Shown here piece after piece: positions 1-8,987 of a stretch of DNA of 64,000 bases. Source of the stretch: Solirubrobacter pauli (GTDB taxonomy: Bacteria > Actinomycetota > Thermoleophilia > Solirubrobacterales > Solirubrobacteraceae); contig NZ_RBIL01000001.1 in the NCBI RefSeq assembly GCF_003633755.1, positions 2,713,426 to 2,777,425 on the forward strand. Reading direction: 5' to 3'. The notes beneath the pieces are model-generated. The model did not search any database, had not been told where the DNA came from, and saw only the letters and a list, made by a program, of their open reading frames with translations. The translations under genes were made by a program, and so were the position numbers. Within the stretch, counting starts at the first letter, position 1. Each line of letters begins with the position of its first letter.

Positions 1-1038
1 GGCGAAGAGCTGCCGGCGTTCGGGGAGGTCCCAGTTGCGGAAGTGGGCGGAGGCTACGCGGGGGTGGGTCGCGACCGAACCGCCGCGCAGCACGCGGTAG
101 CGGTCGCCGAAGAAGACTTCGGAGTACTCGCGGTACGGGTGAGCCGTGAAGCCCGGATAGCCGGTGAAGGGGCTGCTCGTCCACTCCCACACGGCGCCGA
201 CGCCCTCGAGCTGCGGCGCGGCCTTCTCCCACTCCACCTCGGTGGGGAGCCGGGCGTCGTGGGCGCGGGCGAAGGCCTCGGCCTCGTAGTGGCTGACGTG
301 GATGACGGGCGCGTCGTCGGGGCCGCCGGGGTGGCCGGTGATGCCGTGCTCGACGCGCCAGGCCCATCCCGGCGCGGACCAGAAGGCCTCGTCCGCGTAG
401 CCGCCGGCGTCGATGAACGCCTGCCAGGAGGCGTTCGTCACGGGCGTGCGGCCGATCGTGAAGCGGGACGTGTCGGCGGTGTGGCGGGGGCGCTCATTGT
501 CGTAGGCGAAGCCGTCCGGGCCGGCGCCGAGGCTGAACGGCCCCTCGGGCACCTCGATCATCTCCAGGCCGGAGCCTCCGACGGTGGCCGGGCCGTGGAA
601 CGACGGCGGCTCGATGCCGGCGAGCACCATCGCCTGGAGCATCGTCTCGGTGTGCTGGAGCTCGTGGCGGATCACGAGCTCGTGCAGCTCGCCGTCGCCG
701 ACCGGCGCCTCGAGCGCGCGCTCGCGCACGGCCGCCATGTACTCGAGCAGCTCCTCGCCGCGCAGGAACTGCAGGTCGCCACGCACGGCGCGGGGCGTCT
801 CGAACGCGTCGTACAAGGCGGCGAGGTCCTCTCGCAGCAGCGCGCGGCCGCCGACCCGGTGGTTGAGCCAGAGGTCCTCGTACGCCGCCATGTGCCCGAG
901 ATCCCAGCTCAGCGGGCTCATGATCGGGTTCAGCGGGGCGTTCAGGCGTTCATCGTCCAGGTGGGCGACCAACGCGAACGTCCGTCGGCGCACCTCGTCC
1001 ATCACGGCGTGCAGATCTTCCGCCACGAGTTCGAACAT
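1..1038 (-). CDS. egtB: EgtB-like iron-dependent sulfoxide synthase (ergothioneine biosynthesis), C terminus cut by window edge
   Basis: Read from the ATG at 1038 to base 1 this gives 346 residues without a stop. The N-terminal DinB-like helical domain (about residues 1-140) has His49 (in WDLGHMAAYE) and HELQHTE with His125 and His129, the three-histidine iron site known in EgtB. The C-terminal half is a formylglycine-generating-enzyme/SUMF1 fold with PTEVEWEKA, VWEWTSS and VLRGGS. EgtB joins a cysteine-containing thiol to hercynine with O2; the product ergothioneine is a redox buffer. The gene lies 37 bp downstream of the VWA gene on the same strand and may share its transcript. Other egt genes are not in view. 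OvoA or another DinB/FGE enzyme is the alternative. Confidence 0.85.
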   Translation of the reverse strand, partial: MFELVAEDLHAVMDEVRRRTFALVAHLDDERLNAPLNPIMSPLSWDLGHMAAYEDLWLNHRVGGRALLREDLAALYDAFETPRAVRGDLQFLRGEELLEYMAAVRERALEAPVGDGELHELVIRHELQHTETMLQAMVLAGIEPPSFHGPATVGGSGLEMIEVPEGPFSLGAGPDGFAYDNERPRHTADTSRFTIGRTPVTNASWQAFIDAGGYADEAFWSAPGWAWRVEHGITGHPGGPDDAPVIHVSHYEAEAFARAHDARLPTEVEWEKAAPQLEGVGAVWEWTSSPFTGYPGFTAHPYREYSEVFFGDRYRVLRGGSVATHPRVASAHFRNWDLPERRQLFA

Positions 1039-1075
1039 ACACGGAGCGTATGTTCGATTGAGGACGCCGAGTGTC

Positions 1076-2050
1076 CTAAATCAGCCGGCCGAACCAGCGG
1101 AGCGAGAGTCCGCCGGCCGCGATGAGCAGGAAGATCGCGCCTCCGGCGAAGAACGCGGTCACCTCTTCCTTCTCGGTGCGCGAGGAGAGCCGCGTGCCCA
1201 AGTTGGCGTAGATCTCCTTGACCTTGTCCGCCTCGGCGGCCTCGTACTGGCGGCCGCCGGACACGCGCGCGATCTCCTTGAGCGTCTCGGTGTCGGGCGG
1301 GACCTGCACGCGCTGCAGGAAGCCGAAGGAGTCGCGCAGCTCGACTTCGCCGGCGGGCGTGCCGAGCGCGATCGCGTAGATCGGGATCCGGGCGCGTCCG
1401 GCCTCGCGCGCGACGTCCACGGGGTCACGCGTGCCCGACGTGTTCTTGCCGTCGGAGAGCAGGACGATCACGGACGGCAGTCGGCGCAGGCCGCTGCCGT
1501 CGGCGTTCGGGACCGGCGTGCGCGCGGCGCCGAGCCCGCGCTCGAGCCCGTCGCCCATCGCCGTGCCGCCCTCGGCCACGAGCTGGTCCAGCGCGCCTTT
1601 CATCTGCGCGCGGTCGGTCGTCGGCGCGACGCGCTGCTCGGCGTAGTCGCTGAAGGTGACGAGGCCGAGCCGGAACGTCGGCGGGACGCGCGTCGTCAGC
1701 GTCTTGGCCGCCTCGATGGCCGCGGTCAGCCGGTCCGGGCTCACGTCGGTGGCGTTCATCGAGCCGCTGACGTCCGTGACCATGATGATGTTCGCCGCGC
1801 GCTGCGGCGCCGCGATCGTCCGCTGCGGCCGCGCGAGCGCGACGACCAGCGCGGCGAGCGCGAGCAGCAGCAGGAACGGCGGCAGATGCCGCCGCCAGCC
1901 GGGCCGCGCCGCGACCAGGTTGGGCACGAGCGCGGGGTTCGCCCACGCCGTCGACTCGCGCCGGCGGCGCCGCTGCAGCGACCCGTACGCGAGCACCGCC
2001 AGCGGGATCAGGACGAACCCGGCGAGCAGCAGCGGCTCGGCGAAGCTCAC
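1076..2050 (-). CDS. VWA-domain membrane protein (BatA-like), last of the MoxR operon
   Basis: 324 residues from a GTG. The layout is TM segment (about 5-25), a short basic stretch, TM (about 55-75), a von Willebrand A domain (about 88-280) with an intact MIDAS motif DVSGS and later TAMGDG, and a final TM (about 297-318). Such proteins work with MoxR ATPases in envelope stress and protein maturation, the VWA domain binding metal and a partner. It is the second VWA gene of this operon and is similar in plan to the one at 3074-4039, suggesting duplication. Its GTG overlaps the TGA of a 22-residue ORF (GTGA), so translation is probably coupled. The exact client is unknown. Confidence 0.85.
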   Translation of the reverse strand: MSFAEPLLLAGFVLIPLAVLAYGSLQRRRRRESTAWANPALVPNLVAARPGWRRHLPPFLLLLALAALVVALARPQRTIAAPQRAANIIMVTDVSGSMNATDVSPDRLTAAIEAAKTLTTRVPPTFRLGLVTFSDYAEQRVAPTTDRAQMKGALDQLVAEGGTAMGDGLERGLGAARTPVPNADGSGLRRLPSVIVLLSDGKNTSGTRDPVDVAREAGRARIPIYAIALGTPAGEVELRDSFGFLQRVQVPPDTETLKEIARVSGGRQYEAAEADKVKEIYANLGTRLSSRTEKEEVTAFFAGGAIFLLIAAGGLSLRWFGRLI

Positions 2051-2115
2051 GCCGTCACCTCCCGCTGCGCCGTCGCCGCGCGCGTGTCGCGCCGGGCCGT
2101 CGCCGCCGCGCTCAT
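2047..2115 (-). CDS. Possible 22-residue coupled ORF between the DUF58 and VWA genes
   Basis: An ATG at 2115 overlaps the DUF58 stop (ATGA), and the TGA at 2047-2049 overlaps the GTG of the next VWA gene (GTGA). It encodes 22 residues rich in Ala, Arg and Thr with no hydrophobic segment or recognised motif. The double overlap keeps ribosomes moving across an otherwise untranslated 61-bp gap. It may be only a translational coupler, or chance in GC-rich DNA. Confidence 0.3.
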   Translation of the reverse strand: MSAAATARRDTRAATAQREVTA

Positions 2116-3077
2116 CCGCGCATCCTGTTCGCGATCGCGCTTCTCGCGGGCGCCCCGGCGCGCAGCGCGGCCTCGCTACGGCGCAAGTGGCCGGCGAGCA
2201 CGCGCAGCCAGTCGCCGGCGGTGGAGAGCACGAGGTGGTCGGCGCCGGCGTGGCGGATCAGGCCACGGACCTCGTCGCGCTCGGCCGCGGCGGCCTCGGC
2301 GAAGCGCTGGCGGACCTTGCGGCGGCGCGTGTCCACGTGCACCTGGCGGCCGGACTCGGGGTCCACGAGCCAGAGGTCCCCCGCCGGGACGAGCTGCTCC
2401 TCGCGCGGGTCGACGATCTCCACGCACAGCACGCCGTGGCGGGCGCGCAGCTCGCGCAGCGGGGCTTCCCAGTCGCGCGGGCCGCGGAAGTCGCTGATGA
2501 TCACGACCATCCCGCGCTGGCGGCCGATCGCGGCCGCGCCCTTGAGCACCTGGCCCAGCGTCTGGCCCTCGGCGCCGGTGCCTTCGCGGCGCAGCTCCGC
2601 GAGCAGGCCGAGCAGGCCGAGACGGCCCTGGCGCGGGCGGATGATCCGCGAGTCGCCGGCCCCGAAGCCGAGCACGCCGAGCCGGTTCCCGCGCCGGGTC
2701 GCGACGTGGCCGACGGCCAGCGCGACGCCCTCGGCGACGTCGGCCTTGCGCCGGTCCGCGGTGCCGAACTGCATCGAAGCGCTGACGTCGAGCACGAGCC
2801 AGCTCGTCAGCGCGCGCTCGCCCACGTGCACGCGCACGTACGGCTCCTGCATGCGGGCGGTCGCGTTCCAGTCGATGTGGCGGACGTCGTCGCCCGGGTG
2901 GTAGGGCCGGACCATCGCCAGCTCGGTGCCCTGGCCGGTCTGCGGCGTCAGGTGCTCGCCCGGGATGAGGCTCTCGATCCGCTTCGTCACCGCCAGGTCC
3001 AGCGACCGCAGGACGCTGGGCGGCATCTCCCCGGGGCCGGGGCGGGACGGCGTGCGGTCCTCGGTCACGAGCTTCAT
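2112..3077 (-). CDS. DUF58 domain protein of the MoxR operon
   Basis: 321 residues. The middle has the DUF58 signature: PYHPGDDVRHIDWNATAR, then a VWA-like strand LVLDVSASMQF that retains DxSxS. No clear membrane segment is present, so it is probably cytoplasmic or peripheral. The family is nearly always linked to MoxR AAA+ ATPases and VWA proteins. The start ATG overlaps the stop of the upstream VWA gene (ATGA), and its own stop overlaps a tiny ORF. The molecular function is not established; an adaptor between the MoxR ATPase and the membrane VWA proteins is the usual inference. Confidence 0.85.
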   Translation of the reverse strand: MKLVTEDRTPSRPGPGEMPPSVLRSLDLAVTKRIESLIPGEHLTPQTGQGTELAMVRPYHPGDDVRHIDWNATARMQEPYVRVHVGERALTSWLVLDVSASMQFGTADRRKADVAEGVALAVGHVATRRGNRLGVLGFGAGDSRIIRPRQGRLGLLGLLAELRREGTGAEGQTLGQVLKGAAAIGRQRGMVVIISDFRGPRDWEAPLRELRARHGVLCVEIVDPREEQLVPAGDLWLVDPESGRQVHVDTRRRKVRQRFAEAAAAERDEVRGLIRHAGADHLVLSTAGDWLRVLAGHLRRSEAALRAGAPARSAIANRMRG

Positions 3078-4035
3078 GGCAGGCGCGCTCCCCGCGCGAG
3101 GCCGAGGCCGGCGCCGATCAGCAGCAGCACGAGCGCGCCGCCGGCGAAGGCGGACGTCACCTGCTGCTTCTCCTTCGTCTTGGTCAGCCGCGTGCCGATG
3201 TTGCGGTACACGGCCTCGAGGCGGCGGGCGTCGGCGGTGGCGAAGAACTGGCCGCCGGTGTCGCGAGCGATGTCCTGCAGCGTCAGGAAGTCGGGCGGAA
3301 CCGGCTCGGTGTTGGTCGCGCCCGTGCTCGGGTCGGTGTGCGTGAGCGTGCCGTCGGCCGTGCCCAGCGCCACCGTGTAGACCGGGATCTTGTACTTCTT
3401 GGTGTCCTGGACGACGTCGATCGGGTCCGAGCCGCGGGTGCTGGCGCCGTCGCCGAGCAGGACGATCGCGGCGGGAAGCCTTCTCGATCCGCCCAACCCG
3501 TCCGGCACCGGCACGCGCGCCGAGTTCACGGCGAGCTTGAGCGCGTCGCCCATCGCGGTCGCGCCGGCCACCTGGAGGCTGTCGATCGTCGCCTTCACGC
3601 GCGGCTTGTCGGTGGTCGGCTCGCTCAGCTGCTGGGCGCTGGAGCCGAACCCGATCACGCCGATGCGGAAGCCGTCGGGCACCGCGTCGGTGAACGTGTT
3701 CCCCGCGAGCTGGGCGGCGGCGAGACGGGACGGCTGGACGTCCGTGGCGAGCATCGAGCCGCTCGTGTCGAAGACGAGCAGGACGTTGGCCTCACGGCGC
3801 TCGGCGTCCACCGTCCGCTCCGGCCGCGCGAGCGCGACCAGCAGCGCGGCGAACGCGAGCAGCGCGAACACGGCCGGGACGTGCCGGCCGTACGACCGGC
3901 CCGCGACCGCCGCGAGCACGTCCACGTTCGTGAACGCGACCGCGTACTTGCGCCGCCGCCGCTGCATCAACGCGTACAGCACCGCCACGAGCGGCACCAG
4001 CACGAGGAGGAGCAGCAGGAGCGGCGCTTGGAACG

Positions 4036-4039
<4 letters not shown>
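3074..4039 (-). CDS. VWA-domain membrane protein (BatA-like)
   Basis: 321 residues with an N-terminal TM (about 6-26), a second TM (about 56-74), a VWA domain with MIDAS FDTSGS and ATAMGDA, and a C-terminal TM (about 298-316). The plan is that of BatA/aerotolerance VWA proteins, which place the metal-binding VWA domain between membrane helices. Its ATG overlaps the moxR stop (ATGA) and its stop overlaps the DUF58 start, so the order MoxR-VWA-DUF58-VWA is one translationally coupled unit. Confidence 0.85.
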
Positions 4040-5076
<1,037 letters not shown>

Positions 5077-5102
5077 GTGCAATCTCCTGGGTTCTGCATG
5101 GA

Positions 5103-6182
5103 TCAGCCGCCGGGCGGCCGCTCAGGCCGGGTGCCGAGCTGGACTGTGAGGGTACGTCGCTGCCCGCTGCGTTCGATCTCCACCTTGGCCTGCTCACCCG
5201 GCTTGCGAGCGGTGACGGCAGAGGAGACGTCCTCGGAGGACTTGACGGCGTTGCCGTCGATGCTCGTGATCTTGTCGCCGGGGCGCAGGCCGCCCAGGGC
5301 GGCGGGGCCGTTCGGGACGACGGAGTCGACGATCGCGCCGGAGCGGTCCGGCGGCGTGCCGTTGCGGACGCCGAGGTAGGCGCGCTCGACCTTCCCGCCG
5401 TTCTTGATCAGCGGCACGACGAACTTGACGGTCGAGACCGGCACCGCGAAGCCGACGCCGGAGTTGGCGCCGCTGCCGCTGCGGATCTGGCTGTTGACGC
5501 CGATCACGCGGCCGTTGCCGTCCAGCAGCGGGCCGCCGGAGTTGCCGGGGTTGATGGCCGCGTCGGTCTGCACCGCGTCGGCGATCGGGTAGCCGTTCGG
5601 CGAGTCGATCGTGCGGCCGAGGCTGGAGATGATGCCGGTCGTGACCGTGCCCTCGAGCCCGAACGGCGAGCCGATCGCGATCGCCTGGTCGCCCGGCTCG
5701 AGCTTGGTGCTGTCGCCCAGCTCGAGCGGCGTGAGGCCGCCCTTGACGTCACCCGGGTCGACCTTGAGCACCGCGAGGTCGCTCGAGGGGTCCTTGCCCA
5801 TCAGCTTCGCGGGGATCGGCTGCGGGTCACCGCCGATCACGACCTGGAAGGAGGAGGCCTCCTCGACCACGTGGTCGTTGGTGACGATGTGGCCCTCGTC
5901 GTCGATCACGAAGCCGGAGCCGGTCGCGTTCTGGCCGGCCTGGATGAAGACCACGCCGGGCGAGACCCGCTTGTACAGCTCGGAGATGTCCGAGGGCGCG
6001 CCGCCCTGGTCTCCGCCGTTGTCGTCGTCGGAGGAGTTGTTGCTCGCCGTCGGGGGAGAAGGCGCAGCAGCCGTGGGCGAGGACGTGTCGCTGTCGTTGT
6101 CGATCACGCCGCCCGCGGCGAGCAGCGCGACCACGAGGCCGACCGAAACAGCGCCGCCGAGGAAGGAGACGAAGGAGCGCAT
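5103..6182 (-). CDS. htrA: HtrA/DegP-type serine protease with PDZ domain (PepD-like)
   Basis: 359 residues from ATG 6182; a TTG at 6203 is in frame but would add residues ahead of a good membrane anchor. An N-terminal TM/signal anchor (about 4-26) is followed by a Ser/Asp/Gly-rich linker, then a trypsin-like domain with the triad His in TNDHVVEE, Asp in SDLAVLKVD and Ser in NPGNSGGPLLD, and one PDZ domain (about 265-350). It degrades or refolds misfolded extracytoplasmic proteins. It is divergent from an MprAB-like two-component system, as pepD is near mprAB in mycobacteria, and is followed by the MoxR operon. Confidence 0.92.
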   Translation of the reverse strand: MRSFVSFLGGAVSVGLVVALLAAGGVIDNDSDTSSPTAAAPSPPTASNNSSDDDNGGDQGGAPSDISELYKRVSPGVVFIQAGQNATGSGFVIDDEGHIVTNDHVVEEASSFQVVIGGDPQPIPAKLMGKDPSSDLAVLKVDPGDVKGGLTPLELGDSTKLEPGDQAIAIGSPFGLEGTVTTGIISSLGRTIDSPNGYPIADAVQTDAAINPGNSGGPLLDGNGRVIGVNSQIRSGSGANSGVGFAVPVSTVKFVVPLIKNGGKVERAYLGVRNGTPPDRSGAIVDSVVPNGPAALGGLRPGDKITSIDGNAVKSSEDVSSAVTARKPGEQAKVEIERSGQRRTLTVQLGTRPERPPGG

Positions 6183-6214
6183 AGCCCACACATGAGAGCG
6201 CAAAGCCGTGGGGC

Positions 6215-6271
6215 CTTTCTAAAGAAAGTCTCTACTTCTGTGATTCTTACGTTCGCGATCGAACTTCTGTG
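6215..6271. promoter_or_regulatory. Intergenic region between htrA and the response regulator with operator-like repeats
   Basis: Two perfect 9-bp direct repeats ACTTCTGTG lie at 6234-6242 and 6263-6271, 29 bp apart start to start. An inverted repeat CTTTCT-AA-AGAAAG lies at 6215-6228, and GTTCG-CGAT-CGAAC sits between the direct repeats. OmpR-family regulators bind direct repeats, so this is a plausible site for the adjacent regulator to control itself and htrA. That role is inference. The region is markedly more AT-rich than its surroundings. Confidence 0.45.
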
Positions 6272-6276
6272 GAGCC

Positions 6277-6960
6277 ATGACCCGCGTTCTCATCGTTGAC
6301 GACGAACCCGCCGTACGAAGTGCTTTGGACCGCGCGCTGCGGCTCGACGGCTACGACGTGGCCCTGGCGGCGGATGGGCGCGAGGCGCTCGACCGGCTGG
6401 CGGACACGCGCCAGGATGCGGTCATCCTCGACGTCGCGATGCCCGGGATCGACGGCCTGGAGGTGTGCCGTCGGCTGCGCGACGCGGGCGACCGCACGCC
6501 CGTGCTGATGCTGACGGCGCGCGACGCGGTGGACGACCGCGTGGCGGGGCTGGACGCGGGCGCCGACGACTACCTGGTCAAGCCGTTCGCGCTGAAGGAG
6601 CTGAAAGCGCGCCTGCGAGCGTTGTTGCGGCGGGCGGACGGCGCGGGCGCCCCGGAGGACGGGTCGGTGCTCCGGTACGCCGACCTGACGCTGGACCGCG
6701 GCGCCTGGGAGGCACGGCGTGGCTCACGCGTGCTCGAGCTCTCGCGCACCGAGTTCCAGCTGCTGGCGCTGTTCCTCGAGCACCCGAAGCAGGTGCTCAC
6801 GCGGTCGCAGATCTTCGAGCGCGTGTGGGGCTACGACTTCGGGTCGAGCTCGAACTCGCTCGGCGTGTACATGGGCTACCTGCGACGCAAGACCGAGGAG
6901 GGCGGGGAGTCGCGGCTCCTGCATACGGTGCGCGGCGTGGGCTACGTGTTGCGGGACTGA
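6277..6960 (+). CDS. OmpR/PhoB-family response regulator (MprA-like)
   Basis: 227 residues. The receiver domain (1-120) has the acidic pair DDE near the start, phospho-acceptor Asp in VILDVAMPG, Thr in MLTARD and Lys in YLVKPF. A winged-helix DNA-binding domain follows (about 130-226) with [16 protein letters not shown] and YLRRKTE. It is followed three bases later by the sensor kinase. Divergent htrA is the likely target. GGAG lies only two bases from the ATG, closer than usual. Confidence 0.92.
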   Translation: MTRVLIVDDEPAVRSALDRALRLDGYDVALAADGREALDRLADTRQDAVILDVAMPGIDGLEVCRRLRDAGDRTPVLMLTARDAVDDRVAGLDAGADDYLVKPFALKELKARLRALLRRADGAGAPEDGSVLRYADLTLDRGAWEARRGSRVLELSRTEFQLLALFLEHPKQVLTRSQIFERVWGYDFGSSSNSLGVYMGYLRRKTEEGGESRLLHTVRGVGYVLRD

Positions 6961-6963
6961 AGC

Positions 6964-8361
6964 GTGATTTCGTCGTTGCCGCTCCGGCGCCGGATGACCG
7001 TTGCGGTGGCGATCGCCGTCGCGGTGGCGGTCGCGCTGGCCGCGTTCGTCGCCTACCTGGCCGTGCGCGGGTCGTTGCGCGGTGAAGTCGACCGGGCGCT
7101 GGAGGAGCAGCGCGTCGTGCCGCCGCCGGGCGTCGCCCAGGGGCGCGGCGGCCCGTTCGGCCAGCGCTTCGGTCGCCTGCCAGCCCGCTTCGGCGGGGCG
7201 ACGCCGTTCATCCAGCTGATCGACGCGGGTGACGGCGTCGAGCTGCGGGGGCCGGAGCCGATCGCGATGCCCGTCGCGGAGCGTGCACGGGACGTCGCCG
7301 CGGGCGTCGCGGAGGCGTACTTCTCCGACGTGGACGTGCGCGGCACGCACACGCGCGTGCTCACCGTGCCCGTGGGCGACGGGGTGGCGGTCCAGTTCGG
7401 CCGGTCGCTCGAGCCGTCGGACTCGGTGCTGTCGCGGCTCCGGCTGATCCTGGTGCTGGTCGTGCTCGGCGGCGTGGCCCTGGCGGTCGCGCTGGGCCGG
7501 CTGGTCTCCCGCAACGTGGTCGCGCCGATCGCGGAGGTGAGCGACGCCGCCCGCCACATCGCCCAGACCGAGGATCTCGGCCGGCGGATCGAGGTCCAGA
7601 CCCACGACGAGGTCGGCGAGCTGGCCGAGCACTTCAACCAGATGCTCGACACGCTGGAGCGCTCGGTCGCGGCGCAGCGGCAGCTGGTCGCCGACGCCTC
7701 GCACGAGCTGCGCACGCCGATCACCTCCCTGCGCACCAACATCGAGGTCCTCGCCGAGTCCGAGGCCCTCCCGCCCGACGAGCGCGCGCAGCTGCTGGAG
7801 GACGTCGAGGCGCAGACGACCGAGCTCGGGATGCTCGTCGCCGACCTGATCGAGCTCGCCCGCGGCGACGAGCCCCGCCGCGAGAGCGAGGACGTCCGCC
7901 TCGACGCCCTCGTCAGCGAGGCCCTCACGCGCGCCCGCCGGCACGCGCCGGGCATCACCTTCGAGGCGCAGCTGGAGCCGGCCGTCCTCGACGGCACCCG
8001 CGAGCGCCTCGCCCGCGCGGTCAACAACCTCCTCGACAACGCGGCCAAGCACTCCCCACCAGGCGGCGTCGTCCACGTCACCGCCGGCCCCTCCGGTGTC
8101 CGCGTCCGCGACCACGGCACCGGCGTGCCCGACGAGGACCTCCCCCACCTGTTCGACCGCTTCTACCGCGGCGCGTCGTCCCGCGGTCGCCCGGGCTCGG
8201 GTCTCGGCCTCGCCATCGTCCGCCAGGTCGCCGAGCAGCACGGCGGCACCGTCCGCGCCACCAACGCGCCGGAAGGCGGAGCCGAGTTCACCCTCGAGCT
8301 CCCGGCCACCACCCCGACGGGCGAAGTCGAGCCGACGACGCCCTCGTTGTGGCGTCAATAA
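6964..8361 (+). CDS. Sensor histidine kinase (MprB-like)
   Basis: 465 residues from a GTG. TM1 (about 12-34), an extracytoplasmic segment of about 120 residues, TM2 (about 158-180), HAMP, HisKA with the phosphorylated His in [12 protein letters not shown], and HATPase with [22 protein letters not shown] and GSGLGLAIV. It phosphorylates the regulator encoded just upstream. Its TAA stop is the first three bases of a palindromic repeat that borders a RAYT transposase element. Target genes are probably htrA and other envelope-stress genes, by analogy with mycobacterial MprAB. Confidence 0.92.
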   Translation: MISSLPLRRRMTVAVAIAVAVAVALAAFVAYLAVRGSLRGEVDRALEEQRVVPPPGVAQGRGGPFGQRFGRLPARFGGATPFIQLIDAGDGVELRGPEPIAMPVAERARDVAAGVAEAYFSDVDVRGTHTRVLTVPVGDGVAVQFGRSLEPSDSVLSRLRLILVLVVLGGVALAVALGRLVSRNVVAPIAEVSDAARHIAQTEDLGRRIEVQTHDEVGELAEHFNQMLDTLERSVAAQRQLVADASHELRTPITSLRTNIEVLAESEALPPDERAQLLEDVEAQTTELGMLVADLIELARGDEPRRESEDVRLDALVSEALTRARRHAPGITFEAQLEPAVLDGTRERLARAVNNLLDNAAKHSPPGGVVHVTAGPSGVRVRDHGTGVPDEDLPHLFDRFYRGASSRGRPGSGLGLAIVRQVAEQHGGTVRATNAPEGGAEFTLELPATTPTGEVEPTTPSLWRQ

Positions 8362-8381
8362 ACGTCCAGGACGTTTAAGTT
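8359..8381 (+). repeat. Palindromic repeat copy 1 (left border of RAYT element)
   Basis: The core is a 19-base palindrome with a single central A: TAAACGTCC-A-GGACGTTTA, followed by AGTT. The first three bases are the stop codon of the sensor kinase. The left outer arm (GTCAA) departs from the perfect arm seen at 16711-16739. Confidence 0.8.
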
Positions 8382-8420
8382 CGCGGGGGCGAGATCTGCG
8401 CACCGTGCCCTACGCAGGGC

Positions 8421-8987
8421 ATGACTTCACAACGACCACGAGTCGAAGAGGCGGGGGCGATCTACCACGTATGTGCACGCGGCGCGGTAGGGCAGGACAT
8501 CTTCCGGGACGGCACCGACCGTCAGCGTTATCTCCAGTTCCTCGCTCGCACGGTGCGATGGGCGACGTGGCACTGCCTCAGCTATTGCCTGATGGGCAAC
8601 CACATCCACCTGCTTCTGGAGACGCCCAAGCCGAACCTCGCAGACGGGATGATGCGCTTCCACGGCCGGTACGCCACCTGGTTCAACCGTCGGCATGGCT
8701 TGCGGGGCCACGTGTTCCAGGGACGGTACGTGCCAGTGCGGATCACGAGTGACCGTCAGTTGTGGACAACGCTCGCGTACATCGTCGACAACCCGGTCGA
8801 CGCGGGCTTCTGCTCGACGCCGGATGGTTGGCCATGGAGCAGCCACGCCGCGATCCTTAACGACACGGCTCCTCCCTGGCTGGCTGAATCGAGGCTCTTC
8901 GCCTTTCTGGGCGAGCTCGGCGGAGACCCTCGGACCCGCTACGCCGAACTTGTTAAACGTCCAGGACGTTTAAGTTGGGGGGCATGA
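8421..8987 (+). CDS. REP-associated tyrosine transposase (RAYT, TnpA_REP family)
   Basis: 188 residues. The HUH motif is GNHIHLLL (His61, His63) and the candidate nucleophile is Tyr84 in GRYATWFN. The C-terminal part has GHVFQGRY and YIVDNPVDAGF...WPWSS, all characteristic of RAYTs. The family cuts and joins single-stranded DNA at REP palindromes. The last residues (about 179-185, KRPGRLS) are encoded by the right-hand palindrome, which is read through in a frame without TAA. The stop overlaps the glycerate kinase ATG (ATGA). All residues needed for catalysis seem present, so it may be active. Confidence 0.88.
   Translation: MTSQRPRVEEAGAIYHVCARGAVGQDIFRDGTDRQRYLQFLARTVRWATWHCLSYCLMGNHIHLLLETPKPNLADGMMRFHGRYATWFNRRHGLRGHVFQGRYVPVRITSDRQLWTTLAYIVDNPVDAGFCSTPDGWPWSSHAAILNDTAPPWLAESRLFAFLGELGGDPRTRYAELVKRPGRLSWGA
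8954..8976 (+). repeat. Palindromic repeat copy 2 (right border of RAYT element)
   Basis: Same 23-base unit as copy 1 (TAAACGTCC-A-GGACGTTTA plus AGTT). The outer left arm AACTT is present but displaced by two inserted bases (GT). It lies within the 3' end of the transposase reading frame and eight bases before the glycerate kinase ATG. Confidence 0.8.

Larger units (their letters stand above)
8359..8976 (+). mobile_element. RAYT/REP element: transposase gene bracketed by palindromic repeats
   Basis: A REP-associated tyrosine transposase gene is flanked by two copies of a palindromic 23-base unit in the same orientation (8359-8381 and 8954-8976). A third copy lies at 16716-16738. The element sits exactly between the stop of the sensor kinase and the start of glycerate kinase. 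RAYTs are domesticated IS200-like enzymes that act on flanking REP palindromes; they are best known from gammaproteobacteria. I see no target-site duplication, as expected for this enzyme class. Confidence 0.7.

Noticed and set aside
6277-6960. Phage or plasmid origin for the RAYT region
   Set aside because: Neighbouring genes are ordinary chromosomal genes with the same base composition; only the RAYT and its repeats are mobile.
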